Shown here piece after piece: positions 8,159 through 16,916 of a stretch of DNA of 64,000 nt. The DNA comes from Micromonospora saelicesensis (GTDB taxonomy: Bacteria > Actinomycetota > Actinomycetes > Mycobacteriales > Micromonosporaceae). The DNA lies in contig NZ_FMCR01000002.1 in the NCBI RefSeq assembly GCF_900091575.1, forward strand, positions 1,023,760 to 1,087,759, in the 5' to 3' direction. The stretch's first letter is position 1. Each line of letters begins with the position of its first letter. The position numbers and the translations under genes were made by a program. Under the pieces are notes generated by a model. It saw only the letters and a program-made list of their open reading frames with translations. It ran no database searches and was not told where the DNA came from.

Positions 8159-8238
8159 CAATACGGCATCCGCTCCGACCGAGGTGACCAACGGTCACCG
8201 CCGACCGCCGGCTGCGCCCAACGCGCTGAACCCCTGGG

Positions 8239-9132
8239 TCAGGCCGCGACGGCCGCCCGGACGTCGTCGTCGGCGGCGCGCAGCCGGGCCGCGGCCTCCT
8301 CGGCGGTGCAGTTCGCCAGCAGCAGCACGATGGCCGTCTTGGCGTGCCCGTGCGCCGCCGCGAGCGCCCGCGCCGCCGTGTCGAGGTCGGTGTCGGCGGC
8401 CTCGGCGACGATCCGCCGCGCCCGGTCGACGAGCTTCTCGTTTGTGGCGTTCATGTCCACCATCAGATTGCCGTAGACCTTGCCGAGCCGGGCCATCGTG
8501 GCAGTCGAGAGCATGTTGCAGACCAGCTTCTCGGCGGTGCCGGCCTTGAGCCGGGTGGAGCCGGTGAGCACCTCGGGACCGGTGGGCACCTCGATGGCGA
8601 CGTCGGCGTGCCGGCTGGTCACCGCGTCGGTGTTGCAGGCCACCGAGACGGTCGCCGCGCCGAGCGCGCGGGCGTGATCCAACCCACCCACCACGTACGG
8701 GGTACGGCCGCTAGCGGCGAGACCGACCACCGTGTCGCGGGCGGTCAGGCCGACGGCGTCGAGGTCGGCGACGGCGCGGGTCGGGTCGTCCTCCGCGCCC
8801 TCGACGGCGACACCGAAGGCTCGTGCCCCGCCGGCGAGCAGACCGATGACCCGCTCGGGCGTCGTACCGAAGGTGGGTGGGATCTCGACGGCGTCGAGCA
8901 TGCCGATCCGGCCGCTGGTGCCGGCGCCGAGGTAGATCAGCCGTCCGCCCTGACGGAGCGACGCCACGATGACGTCGACGGCGGCGGCGATGTCCGGTAC
9001 GGCCCGGCGGACGGCGTCGGCGACCGTCCGGTCCTCGTCGTTCATCGCGAGAAGCAACTCGGTGGGAGACATCCGGTCGAGGTCGCCGGTCTTGTCGTTG
9101 CGGGTCTCGGTGCCGAGGGTGCTGAGGTCCAC
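8239..9132 (-). CDS. murQ: N-acetylmuramic acid 6-phosphate etherase
   Basis: MurQ cleaves the lactyl ether of MurNAc-6-phosphate, giving GlcNAc-6-phosphate and D-lactate, in cytoplasmic wall-sugar recycling. The GTG start at 9132 is chosen because it follows GAGAGGAACG and gives 297 residues, matching E. coli MurQ (298). The open extension to 9297 lacks homology and overlaps the promoter. Visible signatures are LGTETRNDKTGDLDRMS at the N-terminus, the SIS-domain motif GAGTSGRIGMLDAVE, and GSTRLKAGTAEKLVCNMLST. Its neighbours, transcribed divergently, are a symporter, AnmK and a D-lactate-type dehydrogenase, which complete a salvage pathway. Confidence 0.95.
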   Translation of the reverse strand: MDLSTLGTETRNDKTGDLDRMSPTELLLAMNDEDRTVADAVRRAVPDIAAAVDVIVASLRQGGRLIYLGAGTSGRIGMLDAVEIPPTFGTTPERVIGLLAGGARAFGVAVEGAEDDPTRAVADLDAVGLTARDTVVGLAASGRTPYVVGGLDHARALGAATVSVACNTDAVTSRHADVAIEVPTGPEVLTGSTRLKAGTAEKLVCNMLSTATMARLGKVYGNLMVDMNATNEKLVDRARRIVAEAADTDLDTAARALAAAHGHAKTAIVLLLANCTAEEAAARLRAADDDVRAAVAA

Positions 9133-9327
9133 GGGGTGCTCGTTCCTCTCGCTGGTGTGCAGTCGCCGGCCAGCGGGGAGAGGCCAGGCCGAGGGCGCAG
9201 CTGCGAACAGTCCCCGTATCAGCAGGCTGAAACCACAGCGTAACCAGCCCGGACGGGCGGTGGCAAAAAGTTTCGCGTTACTCTCGGCTAACGTCACTTA
9301 TTGACAACCGCTGGTAGGGAGCGAGCC
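9133..9327. promoter_or_regulatory. Divergent promoter region of murQ and the symporter, with inverted repeat
   Basis: The region separates two divergent operons. An inverted repeat, CGTTA-N8-TAACG, lies at 9276-9293, about 35 bases before the symporter start. TTGACA-like and TTGTCA-like hexamers lie at 9301-9307 on the two strands, but no convincing -10 pairs with them. An RpiR- or GntR-type regulator is the likely user of the repeat. No such gene is in the window. Confidence 0.4.
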
Positions 9328-10893
9328 GTGCGTCAACTCGACCTCGTTGTGATCGTGCTGTACCTCGTGGTGATCGCCTACGTCGGACTACGCCTGTCCG
9401 GTAAACAGAAGTCCGCCAAGGACTACTTCGTGGGCGAGGGTCGACTGCCCTGGTGGACCGTCTCGTTCTCCGTGGTCGCCACCGAGACCAGCGTCCTGAC
9501 CGTGATCAGTGTTCCCGGCGGCGCTTACAGCGGTCAGGGCTTCGGCAACGTCGAGTTGGCCCTGGGTTATGTCATCGGTCGGGTCGTCGTGGCCGCGGTG
9601 CTCATCCCGCTCTACAAGCGGGGTGGGTTCGTCAGCGCCTACCAGTACCTCGGTGAGCGGTTCGGCCTGAAACTTCAGGGCCTGGCGTCGGTGACGTTCG
9701 TCTTCACCCGCCTGCTCGCCGAGGGTGTGCGGCTGTTCGCCTCGGCCATCCCCATCAAGCTTCTTCTCGACGAGTTCGGGCTGAATGTCGGCTACCAGGC
9801 CATCATCATCGTCCTGACGCTCATCACTGTGGTCTACACCTACCTCGGTGGCATCAAGGCGGTCATCTGGACCGACGCCATCCAGATGGGGCTGTACCTG
9901 GGCGGGGCGATCCTGGCCATCGCGGTGCTCAGCCACACCGTCGGCTTCGACGGCTACTCGCAGGCGCTGGACGCCGGCAAGTTCCAGCTCTTCGACACCA
10001 ACTTCGCTCTCTCGCACGTGCTCACCAGCCCGTTCGCCCTGCCGACCGCGATCATCGGTGGCGCGATCTTCGCGATGGCCAGCCACGGGTCGGACCAGCT
10101 GATCGTGCAGCGCATCCTGTCCACCCGCACGCTGCGCGAGGGGCAGAAGGCGATGATCTCCTCGGGCATCTTCGTGGTGATCCAGTTCGCGGCGTTCTCC
10201 CTGGTGGGCGCGCTGCTGTGGTCGTACAACAAGGGTCAGACCTTCAAGGAACTCGGCCTGGCGAGCAGCGACAACCTCTACCCGAGCTTCATCCTGCACG
10301 CCCTGCCGGTGGGCATCTCGGGTCTGCTGGTGGCCGGCATCCTCGGCGCCGCGATGGGCTCTTTGTCCTCGGCGCTGAACTCGATGTCGAACTCCACCGT
10401 CGCCGACTTCATCCACAGCTTCTTCCGCAAGGTCCCGTCCGACGACGCGATGCTTCGACTCGCCCGGGTGATGACCCTGGTCTGGGCGGTGCTGATGGCG
10501 ATCTTCGCCTGCGCGTTCAGCTCCAGCACCGGAAACGTCTACCTGACCGGTTTGACCATCGCCGGCTACACCTACGGGGCGTTGCTCGGTGCCTTCCTGC
10601 TCGGCCGTCTCGTCAAGCGGGCCAACCAGGTCGACGCGGTGATCGCCTTCCTGGTCACCGTGGCGGTGATGACCTACATCGTCCGCTACGTCAAGATCGA
10701 TGTGACGACGGCCGGGACGACCACCGCCACCGCCATCGCCGCGCAGTGGCTGGTTCCGATCGGCGTCCTGATCACCCTGGTCGTCGGCGCGGTGTCCAGC
10801 CGGTTCCACCCGGCCCCGGATACTCCGTACGACCATGGACGTACCGACGAGGTCGACGACGACGCGGCGGCGGCGCCCGCCGGGCGGGCGTGA
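9328..10893 (+). CDS. Sodium/solute symporter (SSS family), candidate wall-sugar importer
   Basis: This 521-residue membrane protein has about 13 predicted helices and starts at GTG 9328 behind GTAGGGAG. SSS-family signatures include KSAKDYFVGEGRLPWW, an N-terminal Na+-site region (VATETSVLTVISVPG) and GTYLGG-like YTYLGGIKAVIWTDAIQ. The C-terminal tail after residue 495 is acidic and Ala-rich. SSS members import sugars, sialic acid, amino acids or vitamins. Because it is transcribed with anmK 11 bases downstream and faces murQ, I infer import of anhydro-MurNAc, MurNAc or a muropeptide. That substrate has no direct sequence proof. Confidence 0.85.
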   Translation: MRQLDLVVIVLYLVVIAYVGLRLSGKQKSAKDYFVGEGRLPWWTVSFSVVATETSVLTVISVPGGAYSGQGFGNVELALGYVIGRVVVAAVLIPLYKRGGFVSAYQYLGERFGLKLQGLASVTFVFTRLLAEGVRLFASAIPIKLLLDEFGLNVGYQAIIIVLTLITVVYTYLGGIKAVIWTDAIQMGLYLGGAILAIAVLSHTVGFDGYSQALDAGKFQLFDTNFALSHVLTSPFALPTAIIGGAIFAMASHGSDQLIVQRILSTRTLREGQKAMISSGIFVVIQFAAFSLVGALLWSYNKGQTFKELGLASSDNLYPSFILHALPVGISGLLVAGILGAAMGSLSSALNSMSNSTVADFIHSFFRKVPSDDAMLRLARVMTLVWAVLMAIFACAFSSSTGNVYLTGLTIAGYTYGALLGAFLLGRLVKRANQVDAVIAFLVTVAVMTYIVRYVKIDVTTAGTTTATAIAAQWLVPIGVLITLVVGAVSSRFHPAPDTPYDHGRTDEVDDDAAAAPAGRA

Positions 10894-10904
10894 AGGAGGA
10901 CGTG

Positions 10905-12101
10905 ATGCGCGTGATCGGCCTGATGTCCGGAACCTCCTACGACGGCATCGAAGCCGCCGCGGCCGAGTTCGAGCTGAGCGGCGACACAGTGCGGATGCGA
11001 CCGCTGGGCCGGCTGAGCCACCCGTACTCCGACGAGTTGCGCACGCAGATCGCCGCGGCCCTGCCGCCCGCGGCGACCACCACCGAGGCGATCTGCGTGC
11101 TGGACACCGGCGTCGGCCAGGCCTTCGCCGAGGCCGGCGTGCGGGCCCTCGCCCAGCTGTGCGACGGCGATGCCGACCTGGTGGTCTCGCACGGGCAGAC
11201 CATGCACCACTGGGTCGAGGCGGGCACGGTTCGGGGCACTCTCCAGCTGGGTCAGCCGGCCTGGATCGCGGAGGCCACCGGCCTTCCGGTCGTGGCCGAC
11301 CTCCGCAGCCGCGACGTGGCCGCCGGCGGTCAGGGCGCTCCCCTGGTCGCCCTCTTCGACGCGCTGCTGCTGGGTGGCCTGCCCGGCGTCCCGGCCGCGC
11401 TGAACCTGGGCGGCATCGCCAACATCACCGTCGTCGCTCCCGACGCGGACCCGCTCGCCTTCGACACCGGTCCGGCGAACGCGCTCCTCGACGTCGCCGC
11501 GCGCCACTTCAGCGGGGGCACCGAGGAGTACGACCGGGACGGGCGCGGGGCGGCCGCCGGGCAGGTGAATCCGGAGCTGCTGCGGCGGCTGCTCGACGAG
11601 CCGTACTACCGGCTGTCCGGCCCGAAGAGCACCGGGAAGGAGCTCTTCCATCTGCCCTACCTGCTCGCCGCCCTCGACGACGCGCCCACACCGGACCCGC
11701 AGGACGTGTTGGCCACGCTCACCCGGCTGACGGCTGTCACGGTGGCCGGCGCCTGCCGCGACCACGGCGTCACCAGGCTCGTCGTCTCCGGCGGCGGCGC
11801 ACACAACCCGACGCTGATGCGCATGATCGCCGACGAGCTGCCCGGCGTCCAGCTGTCCTCCAGCGACGACCTGGGCATCGCGTCGGACGCCAAGGAGGCG
11901 CTGGCCTTCGCGCTGCTGGGCTACCTGACAGTGCACGGACTGCCGGGCACCCTGCCCTCGGGCACCGGCGCGCGACACGCCTCCGTGCTCGGCAGCATCA
12001 CCCCCGGCCGGCAGCCGCTGCGGCTGCCGGCTCCGGCCAGCACCGCTCCCCGCCGACTGCTGATCGCCGGCCGTCCCGCCGTGCCGCCGGTGGCCGACTG
12101 A
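10905..12101 (+). CDS. anmK: Anhydro-N-acetylmuramic acid kinase
   Basis: AnmK opens the 1,6-anhydro ring of anhydro-MurNAc and phosphorylates it, giving MurNAc-6-phosphate, the substrate of MurQ. The 398-residue protein starts at ATG 10905, five bases after AAGGAGG and 11 bases after the symporter stop codon. All family blocks are present: GLMSGTSYDGIEAA (catalytic-loop GTSxDG), VSHGQTMHHW, ALNLGGIANIT, FDTGPANALLD, SGPKSTGKELF and VVSGGGAHNPTLM. The C-terminus is about 25 residues longer than E. coli AnmK and rich in Pro/Arg. It is the second gene of the symporter-anmK-dehydrogenase operon. Confidence 0.95.
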   Translation: MRVIGLMSGTSYDGIEAAAAEFELSGDTVRMRPLGRLSHPYSDELRTQIAAALPPAATTTEAICVLDTGVGQAFAEAGVRALAQLCDGDADLVVSHGQTMHHWVEAGTVRGTLQLGQPAWIAEATGLPVVADLRSRDVAAGGQGAPLVALFDALLLGGLPGVPAALNLGGIANITVVAPDADPLAFDTGPANALLDVAARHFSGGTEEYDRDGRGAAAGQVNPELLRRLLDEPYYRLSGPKSTGKELFHLPYLLAALDDAPTPDPQDVLATLTRLTAVTVAGACRDHGVTRLVVSGGGAHNPTLMRMIADELPGVQLSSSDDLGIASDAKEALAFALLGYLTVHGLPGTLPSGTGARHASVLGSITPGRQPLRLPAPASTAPRRLLIAGRPAVPPVAD

Positions 12102-12125
12102 CCCCGCTCCCGGGAGGATCCGCCG

Positions 12126-14999
12126 ATGAGACCCGTCGTTCCCGTACCGCCGCCGACCGCGGCCGGCGCTCGCGCCCGCGCCGTCGCCGAGCTGCTGCGT
12201 TCGCGCCTCGATGATCCGAGCCGGGCCAGCGCCGAGCTGCCCCGAAGGCTGGCGGCGGCGCACGACGCCTCGCCGTACCTGTTCGAGCCGCAGGCCGTGG
12301 TTCGCGCCGCCTCGGCCGCCGAGGTGGGGGCGCTGATGGCCGGCGCCCGCGAGGCCGGTGTGCCGCTGACCCTGCGCGGCGGCGGCACCAGCCTCGCCGG
12401 CCAGGCCGGCGGCGCGGGCGTGCTGGTCGACGTCCGCACCGACTGGCGGCACGCCGAGGTCCTCGACGACGGCCGCCGCATCCGGCTCCAGCCGGGCCTG
12501 ACCATCCGGCAGGCCAACGCCCGGCTGGCCCGCTACCGACGCCGGCTCGGCCCGGACCCGGCCAGCGAGGCCGCCTGCACGGTGGGCGGCATGGTGGCCA
12601 ACAATTCCAGCGGGATGACCTGCGGCACCACCGACAACGCGTACCGGACCATGGAGTCGCTGCGCTTCGTGCTCCCGTCCGGCACCGTCGTCGACTCCGG
12701 CGCCCGCGACGCCGACGACCGGCTGCGGGCCGACGAGCCCGAGCTGCACGCCGGGCTGCTGCGCCTGCGCGACCGGGTGCGATCGACGCCGGGTTCGCGC
12801 GCCACCATCGAGCGGCTGTTCGCGATGAAGAACACCATGGGGTACGGGCTGAACTCGCTGCTCGACCACAGCACCCCGGTCGAGATGCTCGCCCACCTGA
12901 TGATCGGCAGCGAGGGCACGCTCGGCTTCGTGGCCGAGGCAGTCTTCCGTACCGTCGAGATCCACGACCACGCCGCCACCGGCCTGCTGATCCTGCCCGG
13001 TCTCACCGATGCCACCGACGCGCTGCCGGCTCTGCTCGCCGCTGGCGCCCGTACCGCCGAACTGCTCGACGCGGCCGCGCTGCGGGTCAGTCAGCGCGAC
13101 CCGGGTGCGAGCCCGGCCCTGCGCGGGCTGACTGTCATCGGCCACGCCGCGCTGCTGGTGGAGTTCGCCGAGGACAGCGCGGAGCAGTTGGCCGCGACGC
13201 TGGCCGACGCCCGGCCCGTACTCGACCGGCTGCGGGCCGTCACCGGCACCGAGCTGACCCGCGACCCGCGCGAACGGGCCAACCTCTGGCATTTGCGCAA
13301 GGGCCTCTACACCGCCGTCGCCGGGGCCCGCCCGCCCGGTACCACGGCCCTGCTGGAGGACGTCGCGGTGCCGATGCCGCGCCTGACCGGCACCTGCGAC
13401 GGGCTGATCCGCCTGTTCGACCGGCACGGCTACCCGGACGCGGTGATCTTCGGACACGCCCGGGACGGCAACCTGCACTTCATGCTGACCCAGTCCTTCG
13501 ACACCCCGGCCGAGATCGACCGCTACGCCCGGTTCACCGACGACATGGTCGACCTGGTGCTGGCCGAGGGCGGGACACTCAAGGCGGAGCACGGCACCGG
13601 TCGGGCCATGGCACCCTTCGTCCGCCGGCAGTACGGCGACGAACTGTACGACGTGATGCGCGAACTCAAGCGGTTGTGCGACCCGAGCGGGCTGCTCAAC
13701 CCCGGTGTGCTGCTCAACGACGACCCGACCGTGCACCTGCGGCAGCTCAAGGCCGTCCCGACGGTCGACCCCGAGCTGGACGCCTGCGTCGAGTGCGGTT
13801 ACTGCGAGCCGGTCTGCCCCACGGCCGACGTCACCACCACGCCCCGGCAGCGCATCGTGCTGCAACGGCAGATCGCCCTCGCCACCGCCGCCGGCGACGA
13901 GGAGCGCCGGCGGGAGTTGACCGCCGACTACGAGTACGCCGCGGTGGACAGTTGCGCCGCGGACAGCCTCTGCGTCACCGCCTGCCCGGTCGGCATCGAC
14001 ACCGGGGCGGCGATGAAACGGCTGCGCGCCGAGCGGCACAGCCCTCGCGCCCAGCGCACCGCCCGCACTGCCGCGCGGCACTGGAAGGGCGCCGTGACGG
14101 GTGTCCGGGTGGGGCTGACCGCCGCACACGCCGTGCCGACGCCGGTGACCCGCGCCGCCACCGGGGTGATCCGTGGGTTCGGCGCCACCGAACTCGTGCC
14201 GCTGTGGAGCGACGACATGCCGCGCGCCGGCGCGCCCCGCCCCGCCCCGCGCAGCGCGCCGGACGCCCGGGCGGTGTTCTTCGCGGCCTGCGTCGGCAGC
14301 CTCTTCGCACCCGAGGACGGCTCGTCCGGCGGTTCGGCTGCGGCGTTCCTGCGCCTCTGCGAACTGGCGGGGGTGCCGCTCGTCGTACCGATCGGCACGG
14401 CGGGCCTGTGCTGCGGAACCCCGTGGCAGTCCAAGGGTTACCCCGCCGGTCACCGTGAGATGGCCGAGCGGACGCTGGCCGCGCTCTGGGTGGCCAGCGA
14501 CGAGGGTCGCCTGCCGGTCGTGTGCGACGCGTCATCGTGCACGCACGGGCTGACGCAGCTGACCGCCGCGCTGGCCGAGGAGGACCGGGCGCGGTACGGC
14601 GCGCTGCGCTTCGTCGACAGCGTGACCTTCACCGCCGAGCACCTTCTGCCGGCGCTGCCGCAGCCCCGGCGACTGGGCTCGCTGGCGCTGCACCCCACCT
14701 GCTCCACAGTGCACCTGGGCGGCATCGACGACCTGCGCGCGGTGGCCGGGGCGGTCGCCGACACCGTCACCGTGCCGGACAGTTGGGGGTGCTGCGCCTT
14801 CGCCGGTGACCGGGGGCTGCTGCACCCCGAGGTCACGGCCGGCGCCACCGCGGTGCAGGCCGCCGAGATCAATCAGCGCGACCACGACGCGTACGCCTCC
14901 TGCAACCGCACCTGTGAGATGGGCATGAGCCGGGCCACCGGCCAGCCGTACCGGCATGTGCTCGAGGTGCTCGTCGAGGCGGTCGAGCCGCCGGCGTAG
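12126..14999 (+). CDS. FAD-linked oxidase / Fe-S fusion, D-lactate (D-2-hydroxyacid) dehydrogenase type
   Basis: This 957-residue fusion starts at ATG 12126 behind GGGAGGA, 24 bases after anmK. Order of domains: FAD-binding type 4 (about 55-230; RGGGTSLAGQAGGAGVLVD), FAD-oxidase C-terminal domain (about 270-540; HARDGNLHF, EHGTGRAMAPF), two 4Fe-4S ferredoxin motifs (CVECGYCEPVCP near 553; CAADSLCVTACP near 610), and a CCG-type cysteine-rich pair (LCCGTPW near 761; CCAFAGDRG near 889). These fusions oxidise D-lactate or D-2-hydroxyglutarate and pass electrons to the quinone pool. Because MurQ releases D-lactate, D-lactate is the likely substrate. D-2-hydroxyglutarate remains possible. Confidence 0.85.
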   Translation: MRPVVPVPPPTAAGARARAVAELLRSRLDDPSRASAELPRRLAAAHDASPYLFEPQAVVRAASAAEVGALMAGAREAGVPLTLRGGGTSLAGQAGGAGVLVDVRTDWRHAEVLDDGRRIRLQPGLTIRQANARLARYRRRLGPDPASEAACTVGGMVANNSSGMTCGTTDNAYRTMESLRFVLPSGTVVDSGARDADDRLRADEPELHAGLLRLRDRVRSTPGSRATIERLFAMKNTMGYGLNSLLDHSTPVEMLAHLMIGSEGTLGFVAEAVFRTVEIHDHAATGLLILPGLTDATDALPALLAAGARTAELLDAAALRVSQRDPGASPALRGLTVIGHAALLVEFAEDSAEQLAATLADARPVLDRLRAVTGTELTRDPRERANLWHLRKGLYTAVAGARPPGTTALLEDVAVPMPRLTGTCDGLIRLFDRHGYPDAVIFGHARDGNLHFMLTQSFDTPAEIDRYARFTDDMVDLVLAEGGTLKAEHGTGRAMAPFVRRQYGDELYDVMRELKRLCDPSGLLNPGVLLNDDPTVHLRQLKAVPTVDPELDACVECGYCEPVCPTADVTTTPRQRIVLQRQIALATAAGDEERRRELTADYEYAAVDSCAADSLCVTACPVGIDTGAAMKRLRAERHSPRAQRTARTAARHWKGAVTGVRVGLTAAHAVPTPVTRAATGVIRGFGATELVPLWSDDMPRAGAPRPAPRSAPDARAVFFAACVGSLFAPEDGSSGGSAAAFLRLCELAGVPLVVPIGTAGLCCGTPWQSKGYPAGHREMAERTLAALWVASDEGRLPVVCDASSCTHGLTQLTAALAEEDRARYGALRFVDSVTFTAEHLLPALPQPRRLGSLALHPTCSTVHLGGIDDLRAVAGAVADTVTVPDSWGCCAFAGDRGLLHPEVTAGATAVQAAEINQRDHDAYASCNRTCEMGMSRATGQPYRHVLEVLVEAVEPPA

Positions 15000-15018
15000 C
15001 CGGTGCCGTACCCATGAG

Positions 15019-15054
15019 CGCGCCGCCCGCCGCAGAGCTGCGACGGGCGGCGCG
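15019..15054. terminator. Bidirectional GC-rich hairpin terminator
   Basis: CGCGCCGCCCG (15019-15029) pairs with CGGGCGGCGCG (15044-15054) between the converging dehydrogenase and SpoIID-like genes. Confidence 0.8.
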
Positions 15055-15068
15055 GTTGGTGCGGTACC

Positions 15069-15992
15069 TCAGGAGAGCGCGATGTCGCGGTAGTAGTAGC
15101 GCAGGATCGCCTGGTAGTTCCTGCCCTCGTTGGCGAGGTCACGCGAGCCGTACTGCGACATCCAGTCCCCGTCCACCCAGCCACCGCACGCGGTCGTCGT
15201 CGCGCAGTAGTGCGCCCGCAGGATGTTGCCGCTGCGGGTCATCCGGGCCGACCACGTCCGGTCCACCGCGGCGGACGTGGACGAGACTGCCGACGACGGC
15301 CGGTAGACCTGGTCGCCGGTGTCGTCTCGAACGTCGTAGCACTGTCCGCCGGACGTCTTCCGGGTCGAGTGCAGCGCCCAGTACCAGCCGTAGCTCTTGA
15401 CGGCCATCGCACCGGCATCCAGCGAGGCGGCCGGCCAGCTCGTCACCCACTCGTTCGGGAGGACGTTCTTGACGTACGTCTTGAAGTCGACCCGGTCGAC
15501 GCGGCCGAGACTGACCCGGTAGACGAGGATGGTGCTCGGCAGCTTGCTGTTGGTGCCGTCGGTGCTACAGCCCGTCGGCCCGCTCACCAACTCGTGCGAG
15601 GCGTTGTTGTTCTTCAGCGTGGCGTTGAGGTTGCCCTTCACTCCGGCCGCGAAGTCCTGGGTCGCACCGGCGAAGTTGCTGTTGAAGTAGACCCGCACAG
15701 TCTTGCCGGTGCGGTTCCACACCGACGCGGCGTTGTTCTTCACGCACAGGCCCTTGCCGCTGCCCGTGCCCTTGAAGTCGTAGCAGGTCGGTTGGGTCGT
15801 ACCGTAGTCGTCCAGTGAGTCGGTGAAGTCGGAGACCGAGCCGGCCTGGTTGCTGTTGTAGTAGTAGCAGAACTCGCCGCTGTCGCAGGTTCCGTCCCGT
15901 TCGGCCGCCGCTGCCGGCGACGCGACACTCAGGATGGAGGTGGACATGGCGAGGACGGCGCCGACGATGGCGAGGCCCTTGCGGATGTTCAT
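15069..15992 (-). CDS. Secreted protein: peptidase-inhibitor I36-like domain plus SpoIID/LytB domain
   Basis: The 307-residue product starts at ATG 15992 after a TAGGA site, six bases past the upstream gene. It has a signal peptide (about 1-30, ending AAAA) and an I36-like (SMI, beta/gamma-crystallin-type) domain at about 35-135 with GEFCYYYNSN and GNLNATLKNNNASHEL. A SpoIID-type domain follows at about 150-307 (KTYVKNVLPNEWVTSW, LDAGAMAVKSYGWYWA). SpoIID domains cleave glycan strands stripped of stem peptides or enhance amidases. Outside endospore formers they act in wall turnover. The N-terminal half is a close paralogue of the next gene's. The pair is probably one transcript with the M23 gene. 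Confidence 0.85.
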   Translation of the reverse strand: MNIRKGLAIVGAVLAMSTSILSVASPAAAAERDGTCDSGEFCYYYNSNQAGSVSDFTDSLDDYGTTQPTCYDFKGTGSGKGLCVKNNAASVWNRTGKTVRVYFNSNFAGATQDFAAGVKGNLNATLKNNNASHELVSGPTGCSTDGTNSKLPSTILVYRVSLGRVDRVDFKTYVKNVLPNEWVTSWPAASLDAGAMAVKSYGWYWALHSTRKTSGGQCYDVRDDTGDQVYRPSSAVSSTSAAVDRTWSARMTRSGNILRAHYCATTTACGGWVDGDWMSQYGSRDLANEGRNYQAILRYYYRDIALS

Positions 15993-15998
15993 GGCGTC

Positions 15999-16883
15999 CT
16001 ACTTCTCGTTGTAGCCCTGGGAGTTCCAGAACGCGGTCGGGTCGGCGTTGTCCAGGGTGGGGTCGCCAACGCTGACGGCCGCGTGGGTCTGCCGGCCGGC
16101 CCGGACCTCGACGTGGGTGTGTGCGCCCGAGCTGGAGGACACCCCGTGCCACGACTCATCGCCGATGATCTCGCCCTTGCTGATGGCGTCGCCCACGCTC
16201 ACCCCGGATCTCGGCGCGGTGTGCAGGTAGATCACCGACTTGTTGAGTGAGGAGTTGTAGACGGAGATCGTGGACAGGCCGCCGCTGCCGGTGGCGCCCC
16301 GCGCGACGTAGATGACCGTTCCGGAGACCAGGGCGCGTACGTCCGAGCCGACGCTGCGGGCGATGTCGATGCCCTCGTGCCGGCCGGGCGTCGTGGTGTA
16401 ACCGTCGAAAGCGCACGTGACAGTGCCGCCGCTGGCCTGGTACAGGGCGTACGACAGGTTCGTGCGGGTCGACGGCGAGAACTGGTGCGAGGCGTTGTTG
16501 TTCTTCAGCGTGGCGTTGAGATTGCCCTTGGCGCCGGCCGCGAAGTCCTGGTAAGAACCGGCGTAGCCGCTGTTGTAGTAGACGCGTACGGTCTTGGTGC
16601 TGCGGTTCCAGACCGAGGCGGCCTCGTTCTTGATGCACAGGCCCTTGCCAGCGCCAGCGCCCTTGAAGTCGTAGCACGAGGGCTGCTCGGTGCCGTAGTC
16701 GTCGAGCGAACCGGTGAAGTCCGAGATCGATCCCGCGTTGTCGCTGTTGTAGTAGTAGCAGAATTCGCCGCTGTCGCAGACCCCGTCTCGGGCCGCGGCC
16801 GACGCGGGCGATGCGGCGCTGAGGATCGAGGTGGTCGCGGCCAGCGCGACGCCGACGGCGGCGAGGCTCTTACGGATGTTCAT
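15999..16883 (-). CDS. Secreted protein: I36-like domain plus M23 (LytM) endopeptidase
   Basis: The 294-residue protein starts at ATG 16883 after AAAGGAC. A signal peptide (1-31) precedes the same I36-like domain as its neighbour (about 35-135). The C-terminal domain is LytM/M23: HEGIDIA (His169, Asp173) and GAHTHVEV (His255, His257) provide the Zn2+ and catalytic residues, so it should be an active peptidoglycan endopeptidase. The first 135 residues are largely superimposable on the SpoIID-like neighbour, while the C-termini are unrelated. This indicates duplication followed by domain exchange. Spacing of six bases implies co-transcription with it. Confidence 0.9.
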   Translation of the reverse strand: MNIRKSLAAVGVALAATTSILSAASPASAAARDGVCDSGEFCYYYNSDNAGSISDFTGSLDDYGTEQPSCYDFKGAGAGKGLCIKNEAASVWNRSTKTVRVYYNSGYAGSYQDFAAGAKGNLNATLKNNNASHQFSPSTRTNLSYALYQASGGTVTCAFDGYTTTPGRHEGIDIARSVGSDVRALVSGTVIYVARGATGSGGLSTISVYNSSLNKSVIYLHTAPRSGVSVGDAISKGEIIGDESWHGVSSSSGAHTHVEVRAGRQTHAAVSVGDPTLDNADPTAFWNSQGYNEK

Positions 16884-16916
16884 GGTGTCCTTTCAGAAAC
16901 GGTGAAGGGGTGCGGG

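Noticed and set aside
9828..9846. DasR-like site (TGGTCTACACCT) in the symporter gene
   Set aside because: It lies deep inside coding DNA, is only a partial match to the palindromic DasR consensus, and the codons fit the protein family.
10686..14453. Very long open frame (over 1,200 codons) on the minus strand
   Set aside because: It is antisense to the symporter, anmK and the dehydrogenase, has Arg/Gly/His-rich composition, and no recognisable domain. It is a by-product of GC-rich codon use.
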